Assembly (NCBI GenBank): GCA_002104945.1
Contig: MCFH01000048.1
Span: forward strand, 372,001 to 436,000
Direction of reading: 5' to 3'
From: Piromyces finnis
Taxonomy: Eukaryota > Neocallimastigomycota > Neocallimastigomycetes > Neocallimastigales > Neocallimastigaceae
DNA: 64,000 nt
Part shown: piece after piece, positions 21,768 to 32,829 of the stretch
Numbering within the stretch: the stretch's first letter is position 1
How the letters are laid out: each line of letters begins with the position of its first letter
Made by a program: the position numbers and the translations under genes
Notes under the pieces: generated by a model
Seen by the model: the letters and a program-made list of their open reading frames with translations, nothing else
Database searches by the model: none
What the model was told of the DNA's origin: nothing

Positions 21768-22597
21768 TATTCTAATAGTGGATTAGAATGGTGATATTTC
21801 TTTAATAGCTGCCGGAAGCACTCTACTCTCCTAATGAATATTTAAGAACTGATATGGTAGCTACCAACTCTTAAATAACCTCAATAAATAACTGGAGTAA
21901 ATATACTAAACTTTTATAATTTATACGCAAGCGTTGTAGCTGTCTAGTATAAACTACTTAATTATATTATATTATTAAAAGAATAATAACTTTTTATATC
22001 CTTTTCTACTTCTAAGTAGTAAAGGAGGAAAATAACAATAAAACTTCTTAAAAATCGAAAACATTATTCTTTCTATCCCCGATATCTCCACCAAGTTGAT
22101 ACGGGTTAATTTTATGTAGAAAGAATTAAACTTTAAATAATATATGTTTTATTAATAACTTTATTTATAACGTTCCAATATTTCTATTTTGTCTAAATAC
22201 TAAAACGTTCTGTCGTTGTCAAATATTAAAATTCTAACTAAAACAAGAAGCTATTTTTAATAATATTTGTTCTAGTCTATTTATACTAATGAGGCTTACT
22301 TAATAATTAATTGTCCAATTATTAGGCTAGAACTATATGGATCATTCATTTACATTATTCTTTTACGTTACATGATATTACATTTGTCGTACATTTGCAT
22401 TACATTCTTATACATTGTAGAAATAATTAATATTATAATAAAACTATATAAATTTAATATTAGGAAAAATTACTAATATAATAATATGTTCAAGTCACAT
22501 ATTATTTTTATATCAATGACGTTAATTGTTCTTGTTACTCCTCGTGATTTGAACTTGTTGATGCTTCTTCTAAAGATTGATGGATGGATGATTGTTC
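21768..22597. ncRNA. hairpin-rich non-coding stretch (possible structured RNA)
   Basis: Successive inverted repeats: ATTCTAAT/ATTAGAAT (21769-21789); ATTTAAGA/TCTTAAAT (21840-21876) enclosing the palindrome TGGTAGCTACCA; TTTATAC/GTATAAA (21920-21953); CCTTTTCTACTT/AAGTAGTAAAGG with one mismatch (22000-22025); ATTCTTTCTA/TAGAAAGAAT (22066-22126) with inner CCCG/CGGG; GTTCTAG/CTAGAAC (22269-22333) with inner TAATAATT/AATTATTA. No ORF. It lies between the two CRESS insertions. The function is unknown; annotating it as RNA is an inference. Confidence 0.4.
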
Positions 22598-23916
22598 TTA
22601 TGTGGTTTCTTCTAATTCTTTTGTAATAATATTATTACAAAACCAAGTGTTTTTTGGGGTGGAACGGTTTTTTGGAGTGTAAAGGTCGTCTTCTCCTAAT
22701 TCAATGATTGTCATGTTTTCCTTTATATATCTTCTACAAGAAGGGAATTGTACCTGGTCTTCAAATCTGTTATTGTTTATCCAGATTAAAGGCTTGCCGT
22801 TGTAGATTTCCATCTTTCTGACGTATTTGTCAGTGATAGTGGTTACTTTCTGTGAGCCGATCCAAGCCTTATAAAATGAGAGGTCTACTGGTTTTTCAAA
22901 AGTTAGTTCAAAATCGTCCATTATGTTGTAAGAGTCCTCATTGCTGAAGTTTAGGGCGTTCCAGATGTTCTTAAAGTAAGAGTAGTTTCCCAGAAGTGTT
23001 AATAAACTGGTTTTTCCTGAACGAGATTTTCCAGTTATCCAAAGACCTTTTGGGCGTTTTTCTAGCTTTGTTTTGTCTTCGTGATATTGTTGAATCCATT
23101 TTTTAAATAGTCTAAGTAGTGTTTTAATTCAATTGGGATTATAAATTTCTTTTCATAATCCCTTTCTGGTTTTAAACTCCCCTTTGATTTTACCATGGAA
23201 TTGAGAAAAGCATTCCAATTTAGAAAGTTTTTAGCGAAGGCGACGTAAAGTTTCTTGCTTGCTTGAAATTTTTGATTATTTCTTCTCTTGAAATATTTGG
23301 GTTTTGAATTAATTCATCACGAATGAATAAAGCCAATTTTTCGCTATTGTCTTCTTTTTCCTTTTTTGATTTTTTTTCAAGAGAGGTCATTTTTTCTTTG
23401 TAATCGAAGTTGTGAACTAACTGCAATGGTTCTTTTGTGACGTACTTTAGAATTGTTAATTCCGAAGCTGTTGCTCCATCTGGATGATGTTCTCCTTTAT
23501 ATCTTATGTTTGGATGTGCGGAGCTTATTTCTGAGTATGATGATGGGTTGTTTTTAAATAAGTCTTTTACGCCATGTTCCCATTCAAATGAGGAACAGAA
23601 ACCTTTTTGAAAATATTTGCCTTCTGAGTTTTTTTTCCTTCAAAGCGTAAATCTTCTCTGGAATTTGAACGTCGAAGTGGCGGACATTTCTTGTGTAAAA
23701 ACCTGATTTTTTTGATCATCTGTAGTTTAAGTAGCAGTGATATTGGTTATGAATTTCTCCTTGTTCATGACCCTTTTCTTCGCTGATGAGATATTCCCAT
23801 TGATTGTCTTCTTTAAGTTTTTCTTCTATTTTTTGAATTGTCAATAATTTGTTAAAGTCTGATGGAAAGGTTAGAAGTAAAACCTTTTTGTGATTTATTA
23901 TAAATTTTGTTGACAT
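22598..23916 (-). pseudogene. rep: Rep of CRESS element 2 (broken)
   Basis: Rep-type gene from ATG 23914-23916 (MSTKF). Motif I-like VLLLTFPSD, motif II-like HCYLNY, motif III LKYVTKEP near 23450, Walker A GKSRSGKT near 23010, Walker B IMDDFE near 22920 and motif C PLIWINNN near 22790. Breaks: TGA at 23716-23718 and frameshifts near 23640, 23240 and 23110, several beside A/T runs. The C-terminal frame is 22598-22921. It is only distantly similar to the Rep at 20763 by motif spacing, so a second virus lineage is likely. Divergent from the capsid gene across a palindromic intergenic region. Identity as Rep is firm; it is inactive as assembled. Confidence 0.88.
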
Positions 23917-23944
23917 GGGTTTGGTTAATGTGCGTAAAAAATGC

Positions 23945-23983
23945 GTAAACCCTATAATATTTATTTAATATTATAGGGTTTAC
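23945..23983. promoter_or_regulatory. putative replication origin stem-loop of CRESS element 2
   Basis: Perfect 17-bp arms GTAAACCCTATAATATT (23945-23961) and its complement (23967-23983) around TATTT. TAATATTAT, a nonanucleotide known from some CRESS virus origins, lies at 23966-23974. TGCGTAA repeats flank it (23931 and 23942 direct, complement near 23988), like Rep-binding iterons. It sits between divergent Rep and capsid, the usual origin position. Confidence 0.8.
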
Positions 23984-24158
23984 ACATTACGCACGCAATT
24001 TTTATATATATGTTTTTAATTTTTAAAATTTCCTTTTATGGTGTAGAATATTCATTTTTTATGATTTTTTTAATTGGTTAATTTTTCAATTTTTTTTCAT
24101 ATAAATAGGCCACATTCGCCAATTTTTTTGACCAATCTTTTTTAATAATTAATTTACT

Positions 24159-25052
24159 ATGTCATCCTACGGTAAATATAGTAAATATCGTAAGATGAAT
24201 TATCCATCCAAAAGTGGATATGGATCATCCCTAAAGAAACGTACTTATTCACAATATCGCCAATCTAAGCAAGGAAATGACTCACTTTCTTTTGTTGTCA
24301 ATTGTAATCATGTTTTTTCTGCTTTTTACAATCCTTCTGATGAATCTGGTACTGCTTGTATTAATGTATGGGATGTATTACAACGCAATTCTAATTTTGC
24401 CTCTTTGAAAAACATGTATGATCAAGTTCGTATTGACGGTCTTCGTGTAAAATTATCTGTTACTGATGCTGTTACATCTATTTAACAAATTTCTCAAGTT
24501 AAGAATATTATAATTTATACAGCTTGGGATCGTACTGGTTTATCTCGTAACTAATATGTTGCTTATAGTAACGGTAATGAAGTAATTGCTGACACTGATG
24601 CAGATTCTGATGATTTAATGTATTTCAGAACACGTATTGGTAGTGGTATTGTCAATGCTAATGGAGGTGATAAGAGTATATTAAATTCCTTCCAAAGATG
24701 GAGCAAGTATTTATCTATCTATCCAAATCTCTCTAATGAAAAGGGTCAATATGTAGCCACTTCTGATATTGAAAGATTTGTTTCTCTCAGTAATTCCAAA
24801 ACTGGTGTCAATACTGTTTCTAATTTTTATAATGATGGATGTCTTTTAGATGCTATTAATTTCTCTAATCCTGTTATTCCATTTGAAAGTTCATCTGTTA
24901 GATTCAAACCTTGTCTTCTTGTTGGTGTTTTCAGTAATCAAGTTGATACATCATCTGGTTTAATTACACAATATGGAGCTACTAGTCCAGTTATTTTCAA
25001 TGGTGAATTTTCTATTTCCTGTACTTTCAAGAACCTCAAGGGAGCAAGGTAA
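24159..25052 (+). pseudogene. capsid-like protein of CRESS element 2 (two internal stops)
   Basis: One reading frame of 297 codons interrupted by TAA at 24483-24485 and TAA at 24552-24554, with no frameshift. The N terminus is basic and Ser/Tyr rich (GKYSKYRKMNYPSKSGYG, KKRTYSQYRQSKQG), then a beta-rich body (CNHVFSAFYNPSDESGTACI, MYDQVRIDGLRVKLSV) of jelly-roll character. The position beside the origin and opposite Rep supports a capsid. Both TAA codons are followed by sequence that continues sensibly, so they could come from CAA by one C-to-T change. Dead unless the stops are bypassed. Confidence 0.72.
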
Positions 25053-25115
25053 ATATATAATAATATATTTTATTTTTATTTTTTAAAATACTAATTTTTC
25101 ATTAGCAATTCTTCT

Positions 25116-27799
25116 ATGGGGGGTAACGACGAAATGAGAAATAATCAAATTACCGTGTCAGCTAATGAACAATTAATGGAAACTGATCAAACTGTTACAG
25201 CTTCTGATATATCTTTTGCTAATTATAATGGACTTACTCGAGCAGTTGTAAATGCTGAACCTTCTGAAAATGATTATAAATATGTTGAAATTACTGATTT
25301 GGTCAACTCCCCTTATGTTTTAGATAACCCTAAAGGAAAAAGATATTGTTCCTCTGTAAGATTTAGAATTAAAAAGGGTGTTGAATTGACACCAATACAA
25401 CTTCCTGGTATTATTCTTGAACTGAAATCATCTGAAGCTCGTGGAACATGGGGATGGGGATTGTTTAAAACACCTGAAACCACAGATGCTACTGTTACTG
25501 ATGAACTTGGTGTAAATAGTAATGCTACTTTAATTACTTGAGATCAATTTTCTCAAGGATAGGCAAATCAACAAGTCTCTCTTAAGAAGGGAGAAGTTAT
25601 TACTATTGTTAAATCCACTCCTAATGGTAATGAGGTTAAAACTATTCATAATGATACAGCTTTTGATAAAGTTATTAAATTTGGAGAGAAGGTTCTTTAT
25701 TTTGTTCAAAAAACTATTTCATTTGGTCAAAGAGTTGCTGATGTTGTTGTTAAAGCAATTGATGTTGTCAAGAAGGTTAAATGGGTTTGGACTGCTATTA
25801 AATTTAGTGTTTCACTTGCAGCTGTTATTATTGATGATAATGAAGTTTTAGTTGTTGATGAAAAGGAATATATTGGTTTCTCTGCTGACACCTTTGATTT
25901 CATTTCTCTTGAAAATTGCTTTTTTTTTTTCTTTAGTGAAATTTCATCTTTTAGTCATGAAGGATCTTCAAGTAATGATTTATTACTTGATAATTCTCTT
26001 AGAATTACAAATAATGGAGTTTATTCTGTTAAGGATATTGTTAATTCATTTTCTTCTCATTCTGGTAGAAATTATGATGGTTGGAGTAAGGAATCTAATT
26101 TACTATTGATGTTGATGTTGGAGATATTACAAGAACCCACGGTGAACAGAATGTTGTAACTGTTAAAAAAGAAACTATGATTAAATCGGATAACGATATG
26201 GATGTTGCTTCTTCACGTTAATTTAATGGTCGTTATTTAATTACTTCTCTTAACGATACAAAAGATATTATTGAAAACGAAGTTATTATGGGAAATGATG
26301 ATGTAATGACTCTTGATGCTGGTGATGGAATATATCCTGTTGTAAAATATGATATTTCTAACGTTTTAACTAGAGAACATTATGATTATAAAGATATTAA
26401 TGGACAGTGGGTTGAATTAAATAATAATCAACTCTATACAGTTCCGTTATATGATAATAGTAAGGGATTTGTTGGTTCTAGGGAAGTTTCATTTAAAGTC
26501 AACGTTCCTCAAAATGTATTGAAGGAATATTTTTCGAAAGCCATTTCAAATAATGGATCTTTTACCATTCGAGCACCTGATGGATTTGATGGTATTAAGG
26601 AAATTTCTTTAAATGTTGATGTTCCTACTAACAACAATAATGTTGTTAATCAAAGTAAAACAATTTCTGTTTCATCTAATGGTTCCGTTACTGTGGAACC
26701 TGATCAAGGATTTTCTGGTTTAAATAGTGTTATTATTAATATCAATGTTCAACCTAGAGTTCAGGAACTTGAAGAAACACTTAATACAAATGATCTTTGG
26801 ACTATTACTCCTGATGAAGGATATGATTATTTTTCTTCTGTTAAGGTACATGTTGATGTTCCTGAAAAATTACTTGAATTTATGTCAAATAAAAGAATTA
26901 CCTCAAATGGTAGTTTGAAAATTGAAGATTTAATGAACGATGAAAATTCTGATGGTGTTTCTAAGGATTCAACTGTTGTTGTTGATGTTCCTGTTCCTTC
27001 TGTTCAGAGTAGTAAATATACTACTTTGTCCAGTGGTGGACAATATGTTATTAGACCTAATTCTGGATATGATACGATGTCCCAAGTTACAGTTAAAGTT
27101 GATATTAAAGATCAAGAAAGTCCTAATGTAGCTACACTTGAAGAAAATATTAGTTCTAATAATTCTTATATACTTTATCCTCCTGAGGGATATGATTATT
27201 TATCATTCGTTAAGGTCGGCGTCAATGTTCCGGAAAAACAACTTAAAAAATTAACTCGAACTATTACTTCAAATGGTTGTTAATGTAAAATCCATTCAAT
27301 TTTAATTGTGATGGATTTGATGAAGTTGAACTTATGGTTAACGTTCAACCTAAGTTAACCAGCATTCCTGTTATGTATAGTTCGAATGGTACATATGTTC
27401 TTGACCCACCAACAGGTCACGATGGTTATAGTAAAATCAACGTTGAAGTTAACGTTCCTTATTCTCATAATTTACCTAATTTGGATCATTTTATTTATGG
27501 AACTACTAAATGGTATTTAGCATTTTTCCAAGCTGGTACTTCTGATGGTAGAGTTTTTAATTTGAATTCTGGACATACACTTATTAAAATTACTAAATTT
27601 GACAGTTATTATGATATTGAATGTGCTTCTGTTCCTCTTAATTACACAACAACTCACTGTTACTTGTTATAGTAATTCTATCTGTGGTGTGTTTAATGGT
27701 GCCCCTGCTAATTTTACCATGACAAACGCCTACAGTTCCGTATTGCCCAGGAAGTTTATTGAAATATTTAGTAGTAACCAAATTAAGATAACTTCATGA
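25116..27799 (+). pseudogene. large repeat-built, fibre-like protein of CRESS element 2
   Basis: About 890 codons over three frames. The N-terminal part (25116-25541) is followed by TGA (25539-25541) and TAG (25560-25562) in an otherwise continuous frame, then a helical, hydrophobic stretch. An indel near 26100 shifts the frame, TAA lies at 26219-26221, and further shifts occur near 27285 and 27650. From 26288 on, eight units of about 40-45 residues follow a pattern like SNGSxTIxPxxGYDGxSxVxVxVxVP (examples NNGSFTIRAPDGFDG, SGGQYVIRPNSGYDT, SNGTYVLDPPTGHDG). Similar repeats are known to me from phage tail and surface proteins, so an attachment or fibre role is plausible but inferred. The final about 110 residues are non-repetitive. 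Such a protein is unusual beside a CRESS Rep. Confidence 0.68.
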
Positions 27800-28764
27800 A
27801 TCAATAAGAAGTTTTTTTTAATATTATCGACTAAGGCTATAACTATACCTAAGTCGCCATTTTTAAATTTGGTATTATGGATTGTCATATTATTATAAAA
27901 ATTAAAATCATCATTAAATATATAGAATTAACAAATTTTAATTTTTCTAGTTTAATGTTCTTAGTTCACTTTTAAGTTTAGGACAAATATCAAGAATTTG
28001 AGCAAAAGAAATGTTACACTTGATATTAGCTCTAATCTTAAGTTAGTTTAAATAATTAAATAATATTAATAGTTTATTTATTTATTCATTATTAGCTTTT
28101 AATGGCTCCTAAGTATCTTTTAATTTCTTGATAAGTTATACAACTTATCAAAGTAAAAGGAGCGATGTAAGAAACATAGATAAAATCTATATAATCTATC
28201 TATTTTCTATTAATTAATTAATATTTATTATAATATTTATTATTACTTATTATTTAAATACATTAATTTAATACATTGATTAAATACATTGATTTATTAC
28301 ATCAATTTAGTTGTATCATTTTAACCAATCCATGTATAATGTAATAAATTAATATAAAAGAATAATCTTGATTTCTCAAAAGAGAATCAAGATTTTTGAG
28401 AAATCAAGAGTTATTATTATATAAATTTATTGAAAAATAAAGAATTAATTATTTAAAAGGAATATTTTGTTTAATGTGTGTTTTAATATTTATGTGTTGA
28501 TATTTAATATTTTTATATATTAGTATTTTTATAATAAACTCAAAATTAATAATTTTATTTTCTTTCTCAAATTAATAATAGTTAATTAGTTTATTATTAA
28601 TTTGTAAAAGAAGTTATTTATAATTTATTTATAAGTAACTTCTTACATTTTGTCACAATAACATATATAAAATTTTAAAAAATTTTTTTTAAAATTTTAA
28701 TTAAAAAATTTCAAAAGTATAAAATTTCTAATCTTTGAAATTATTAAATTTTATTTTAAATATA
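27800..28764. other. non-coding stretch with a gypsy scrap and three hairpins
   Basis: A minus-strand fragment at 27950-28045 reads SFAQILDICPKLKSELR, like the gag-protease linker of gypsy elements (compare gypsy F). Perfect hairpins: TTGATAAGTT/AACTTATCAA at 28128-28151, a 16-bp stem at 28366-28381/28394-28409, and AAGAAGTTA/TAACTTCTT near 28610-28650. No other gene seen. Confidence 0.5.
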
Positions 28765-30987
28765 TTAATTGTTTAACCTCTCTTCCTCCCCTTTCGACAA
28801 TAGCGTCACGTATTTGGGATTCCTTTACTTTCGGAATGTAGGCCTGTAAATAAGATCATAAATCTCTGAGGAACTCATATCCGTAATATTTTCCTTTGTA
28901 CCTAGATGGTGTTTCATGAAATACTTTTCGGAAGCCCTGGTTGTTCTGGAGTTCAAGGGCGGACAAATCCTTGAAGTCCTCTGACCGAAAGGATACCGTG
29001 TTCCTAAATTTAGGGTTATATACACGAAGATGTTAACTGAGATAATAGTACTGTTCTTCTTTAGAGCTAGTACTGAAATCGGGCTTAACTCGGGAAAATA
29101 AATCGTTCAATCTTTCTTTAAATTCCTCTTGGGATTTATTTTTAACCTTATTTCTTTTAAAATAGTCTTGTTTTTCTTCTTCATTATTGAAACATTCATT
29201 GAATCTGTTTGTGGAATTTTTAACTTTATCGAATAATCTTCTAGTTAAAGAATCAGAGGAGTTCGAACTAGAGGTTGAATTATTTCTGCGAGAATCATTA
29301 GATATAGATCTTCTGCCTCGATTTTCTTGTTGTGTCTCTAATTGTTCTATGCGTTTATATAGTTGTTCCAATTCTTTATGAGTAAAGTCTCTTTGACGAT
29401 TTTCCTTTTCGATATTAGCCATTAAGTCACTTCATTAAAATCTTCCTCTATGCGTTTACGGTTTTCTTGGATTTTTAAATTAATCCTTTTGTATTGAGCT
29501 CCTTCTCTTTCATCAAGCGTTGAAGTCCCTATAAAGGATGTATCTTTGCGAAATTTAGAAATATTACTAAGTATAATTTTATACTCTGGATGCTCATTTT
29601 GTGTATGCATTAAGTAAAACTCGTTGATAAGAGTATTTATTATTTTTTCGCATTTTTCATTTTTCGGTTTTAGGGTAATTTGAAATGTATTAAAATCATT
29701 TTCTATTTTGAATAGATATTTTGTTTTGGAGTTGCGTTGAAATAGAAGTTTATATTCATTATTGATATCTTGTATCCTTAAGTGTTTAATCTTGCTTAAT
29801 TGTTTTTTGAGATTAGTGATTTCTGATAGACATTTATTTAACTTTGGATTTTTACAATATTTCTGTAATTCTTCATATTTATATAATAAATCTTCGTACG
29901 GTGAATTTAATTCCTTAAGTTTTGTCTGTGTTTCGTTTTGAGATGTGTGTGAGCTAGTCAATTTAATCTCTTCTTTGTTGACTTCTGCCTCAAATTCCAA
30001 AGTTTTAAGTCTTTCTTGTAATTTAACTTGGAGTGTAGTATTATCTCCTAAACTTGTCTTTAATTTATTAAATTCATTATCTATATTGATATTGGTTAAA
30101 TCTTGTTGTTTATAAAATTCTTGATATTGATTTTGTAGATTGGACACCAGTTCTTTGGTATCTGTTCTTATGCTCTGTAGTTTTTCCACCATTTCGTTAT
30201 TTATAATAGTGGTAATATTTTCTTTAAACACGTTGGTTTCAGTAATTTGATTATTTATTTTGTTAAGTTCGTCCTTCACCATATTAACTTAGATTTTTAA
30301 GATGTTAATTTCCCATTGAGAGTTTCTTATATCCTCGTTATGGGAAGTAGTAGCTTGTTCTAAAGGTATGAGATGTTCAGACTTCACTGTAGTCGTTCTT
30401 ACCTGTTGGATGTTGTCTTGTAGTTGTTCTATAGCATCATTCAATTCAGTGGGTTTAATTGTATTATTACTGATATCATTAGCGAGTTGTTGTACTGCTA
30501 CGCTTTCAGCCTTGTTAGCTATTTTAGCTTCTAAAGCGATAATTTTCTTTTCATTTTCCGTGATTCCGGCTTGCAGGGAGGTACTTAGGATAGCCGTAAG
30601 TGTAGCAAATTGTGCGATCATTTGTTCCATAAAATTACGCATCATATCTTGCATTTCTATTTTAGTGTTTGAGTTGTCTTCTTTAAGTTCTTTATAAATC
30701 TTATCGGTTGCCAGAAATACTTTGGCACCTGAATTTTCCTTATTATAACTTAAAATTTGACCATTTCCTCCATAACTGTTTTTTATTTCGTTTTCTAAAG
30801 TGGGTTTATTGGTTTCTTCGGGAACCGTTGTATCAAAATAATTTTCTACAGGATCAAATGGCATCTCAGAGTTGTTTTGTTCTTGCTTCTCGATGGTGTT
30901 CTTACCTTTCCCTTTCAAGATTTCATTAACTTCTATATCAAGAATATTAGTTATTGATAGAGTTAATGTTTCGCCTTCAATCTCCAT
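28765..30987 (-). pseudogene. integrase-less retroelement, copy 4 (gag part only)
   Basis: Minus-strand 5' part of the same family as copy 1, second subfamily. It begins at ATG 30985-30987 (MEIEGETLTLSI) and shows NSYGGNGQILSYN, QDMMRNFMEQMIAQF and coiled coil. TAA at about 30288 interrupts the frame, which resumes (MVKDELNKINNQIT). A frame change at about 29422 leads to MANIEKENRQRDF; another near 29033 leads to the capsid-like part (YEFLRDL, then TGA, then SYLQAY, IRDAIVERGG). The fragment ends near 28765. Protease and RT are absent. Against copy 1 the region is collinear throughout. Protein function as for copy 1. Confidence 0.85.
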
Positions 30988-31144
30988 TTTGAATGGTTAG
31001 AAGCAGTTTACGTGTTAGATCCTTCCTTGGCTTTCTGTTTAAAATTTGATGTCAACTTCTACGATTAATCTAGGTTGCTTCTCGGGTAATTTTATACATA
31101 ATCTAATCGGATTTGTAGACCAGTAATCGTGAAATTATCTTAAT
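30988..31144 (-). promoter_or_regulatory. leader of copy 4
   Basis: Short non-coding stretch upstream of the copy 4 ATG, ending where the gypsy E RNase H starts. No palindrome like that of copies 1-3 is visible. Confidence 0.4.
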
Positions 31145-31634
31145 TTTATTTTTGAACGGTAATAACTTGAATTGGGAACTTTGCGCCTTCTAAATGATGT
31201 CTCCATACATCAAAGGCGGTAATAACATCCAGAAGCTCCTTATCATAGATAGTGTAATTAGCTTCAGCTTTGTTCAAAGATCTTGAGTAAAATACTACAG
31301 GATGTAACATATTATCTTTATCACTAATTTGTGAGAGAATGCATCCTAACGTAAAGTCACTAGCGTCTGATTCAACGACAAATTTTTTGTCTGAGTTTGG
31401 AAAGATAAGTAATTCGTCATTTTTAAAAGCCTGTTTAAGTAGATAGAAGGACCGTTCAGTTTGAGTATCCCAATTGAAAGCAAAGTTACCTTTTAGCAGC
31501 CTATGAAGAGGTTCCATTATCTCGGCAAAGTTTTTTATGAACTTTCTGTAAAAGTTGCATAAGCCCAAAAAACTTCTGGAGTTCTTTTAAGTTTTTTGGC
31601 GTTGGCCAACTCAAGATTGATTTTACCTTGTTAG

Positions 31635-32363
31635 TGTAAAAGGTTTTATATATCAAAACAGATTATAAAATTTTTTTTTACAATAAAACAATAAACACAA
31701 AATAAACAAAAAGAAACAAAAAATAAATTATTAAAAATATCTCTTTTATTAATTTTATTTAGTTATTAACTAAATAATAGTCAATAACAATTACATTGTT
31801 TTAACCAAGAAATTTTACATGTATTTATATTTTTTGTAAATTATATTTTAATATACTATTCTATTTAATTATACATATATTCAATATAAAATAAACAAAA
31901 CTAATTTAATACTAATTTAATTAAATAATAAAATAATAAAACTAAACTAAAACTAATTAAATACACTTTTAATTCAATTTGAGTAAACTACAAATTGAAT
32001 ACAGTCCATGTATTACCTATATATTAATTAAATATTAATAATACTATTTATTATTTATTTGCTATTAAAAATGCTAATTTAAAACTACGCTAAAGTTATT
32101 AAATTAATTTTAATTAAATAAAAAAACTTTTTAAGATTTAATTTGAATATTTAAAATATTTAAATTTAATTATCCATTAATTTAAATATTTATCCAGATT
32201 TCATTTCTAACTTTGATATTTTAAAATTAATCTTTATTTAATTATTCCATAAAATTTATACAGTAAATTTTATAAATAATTTTTCATTAAAATATCAAAA
32301 TTATTATTTAATAATTATTAATTAATTATTAAATAATTTAAAGATATATTTTATATCTTTACA
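31635..32363 (+). mobile_element. solo LTR, 729 bp, near-TSD GTTAG/GTCAG
   Basis: TGTAAAAGGTTTTATA to ATATCTTTACA. Flanks GTTAG (31630-31634) and GTCAG (32364-32368) differ at one base, read as an aged 5-bp duplication. Most of the body is nearly identical to 14685-15411. Carries the same terminal palindrome AAAGATATA-TATATCTTT-type. Confidence 0.88.
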
Positions 32364-32405
32364 GTCAGGATCTATTGTAAGACCATTAGAAGAAACATTG
32401 AACCC

Positions 32406-32829
32406 TGTAAAGATTATTAAATAATCAATATTTTAATGATTTATTTAATAATCTCCAAGAAAAAAACTAATTTCTCAATCACAAAGATTTTTATTGTGTT
32501 ACGTGAACCAAAGTTATTCATCACTTAGTGTAACACATAAAATTTATAATAAATAAAGTTCAAAAAATTAATGAAAATCTCTTAAAGGATTTTCATAAAG
32601 ATTTACATTAAAATTTTTGTCATTTAATATTGTGAAATTAAATTATTATATTTTAAGATTCTTAAGGATAGTTTTATATTGAATAGCAATATAAATAAAT
32701 TGACTATTAAGTAGTTAATAACATTTTAATAAAATAATAAAACTATAAATCAAAAAAAAGTGTCTTTAAAAAAAAGAAATTTAGTGTTATTGAAGTTTTG
32801 TTTAATCTAGTGTTTTACAAAGCTTTACA
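32406..32829 (+). mobile_element. solo LTR-like element, 424 bp, 6-bp flanking duplication GAACCC
   Basis: TGTAAAGATTATTAAATAATC to AAAGCTTTACA; ends TGTAAAG/CTTTACA are inverted. GAACCC is present at 32400-32405 and 32830-32835. The 3' end recurs in reverse at 44412. It interrupts gypsy E RT. Orientation is assigned arbitrarily by similarity of its ends to the other LTRs. Confidence 0.82.

Noticed and set aside
25606-26109. Two Leu/Met-rich ORFs at 25606-25851 and 25852-26109
   Set aside because: They are out-of-frame shadows of the fibre-like gene, whose own frame continues through the region except for two stops.
24159-27283. Reassigned genetic code (TAA/TAG as Gln, TGA as Trp)
   Set aside because: Many internal stops fit it, but the 1,530-codon ORF at 4831 and the intact Rep at 20763 use only CAA/CAG for Gln and end normally; a genome using TAA for Gln would show it throughout. 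C-to-T decay explains the pattern better.
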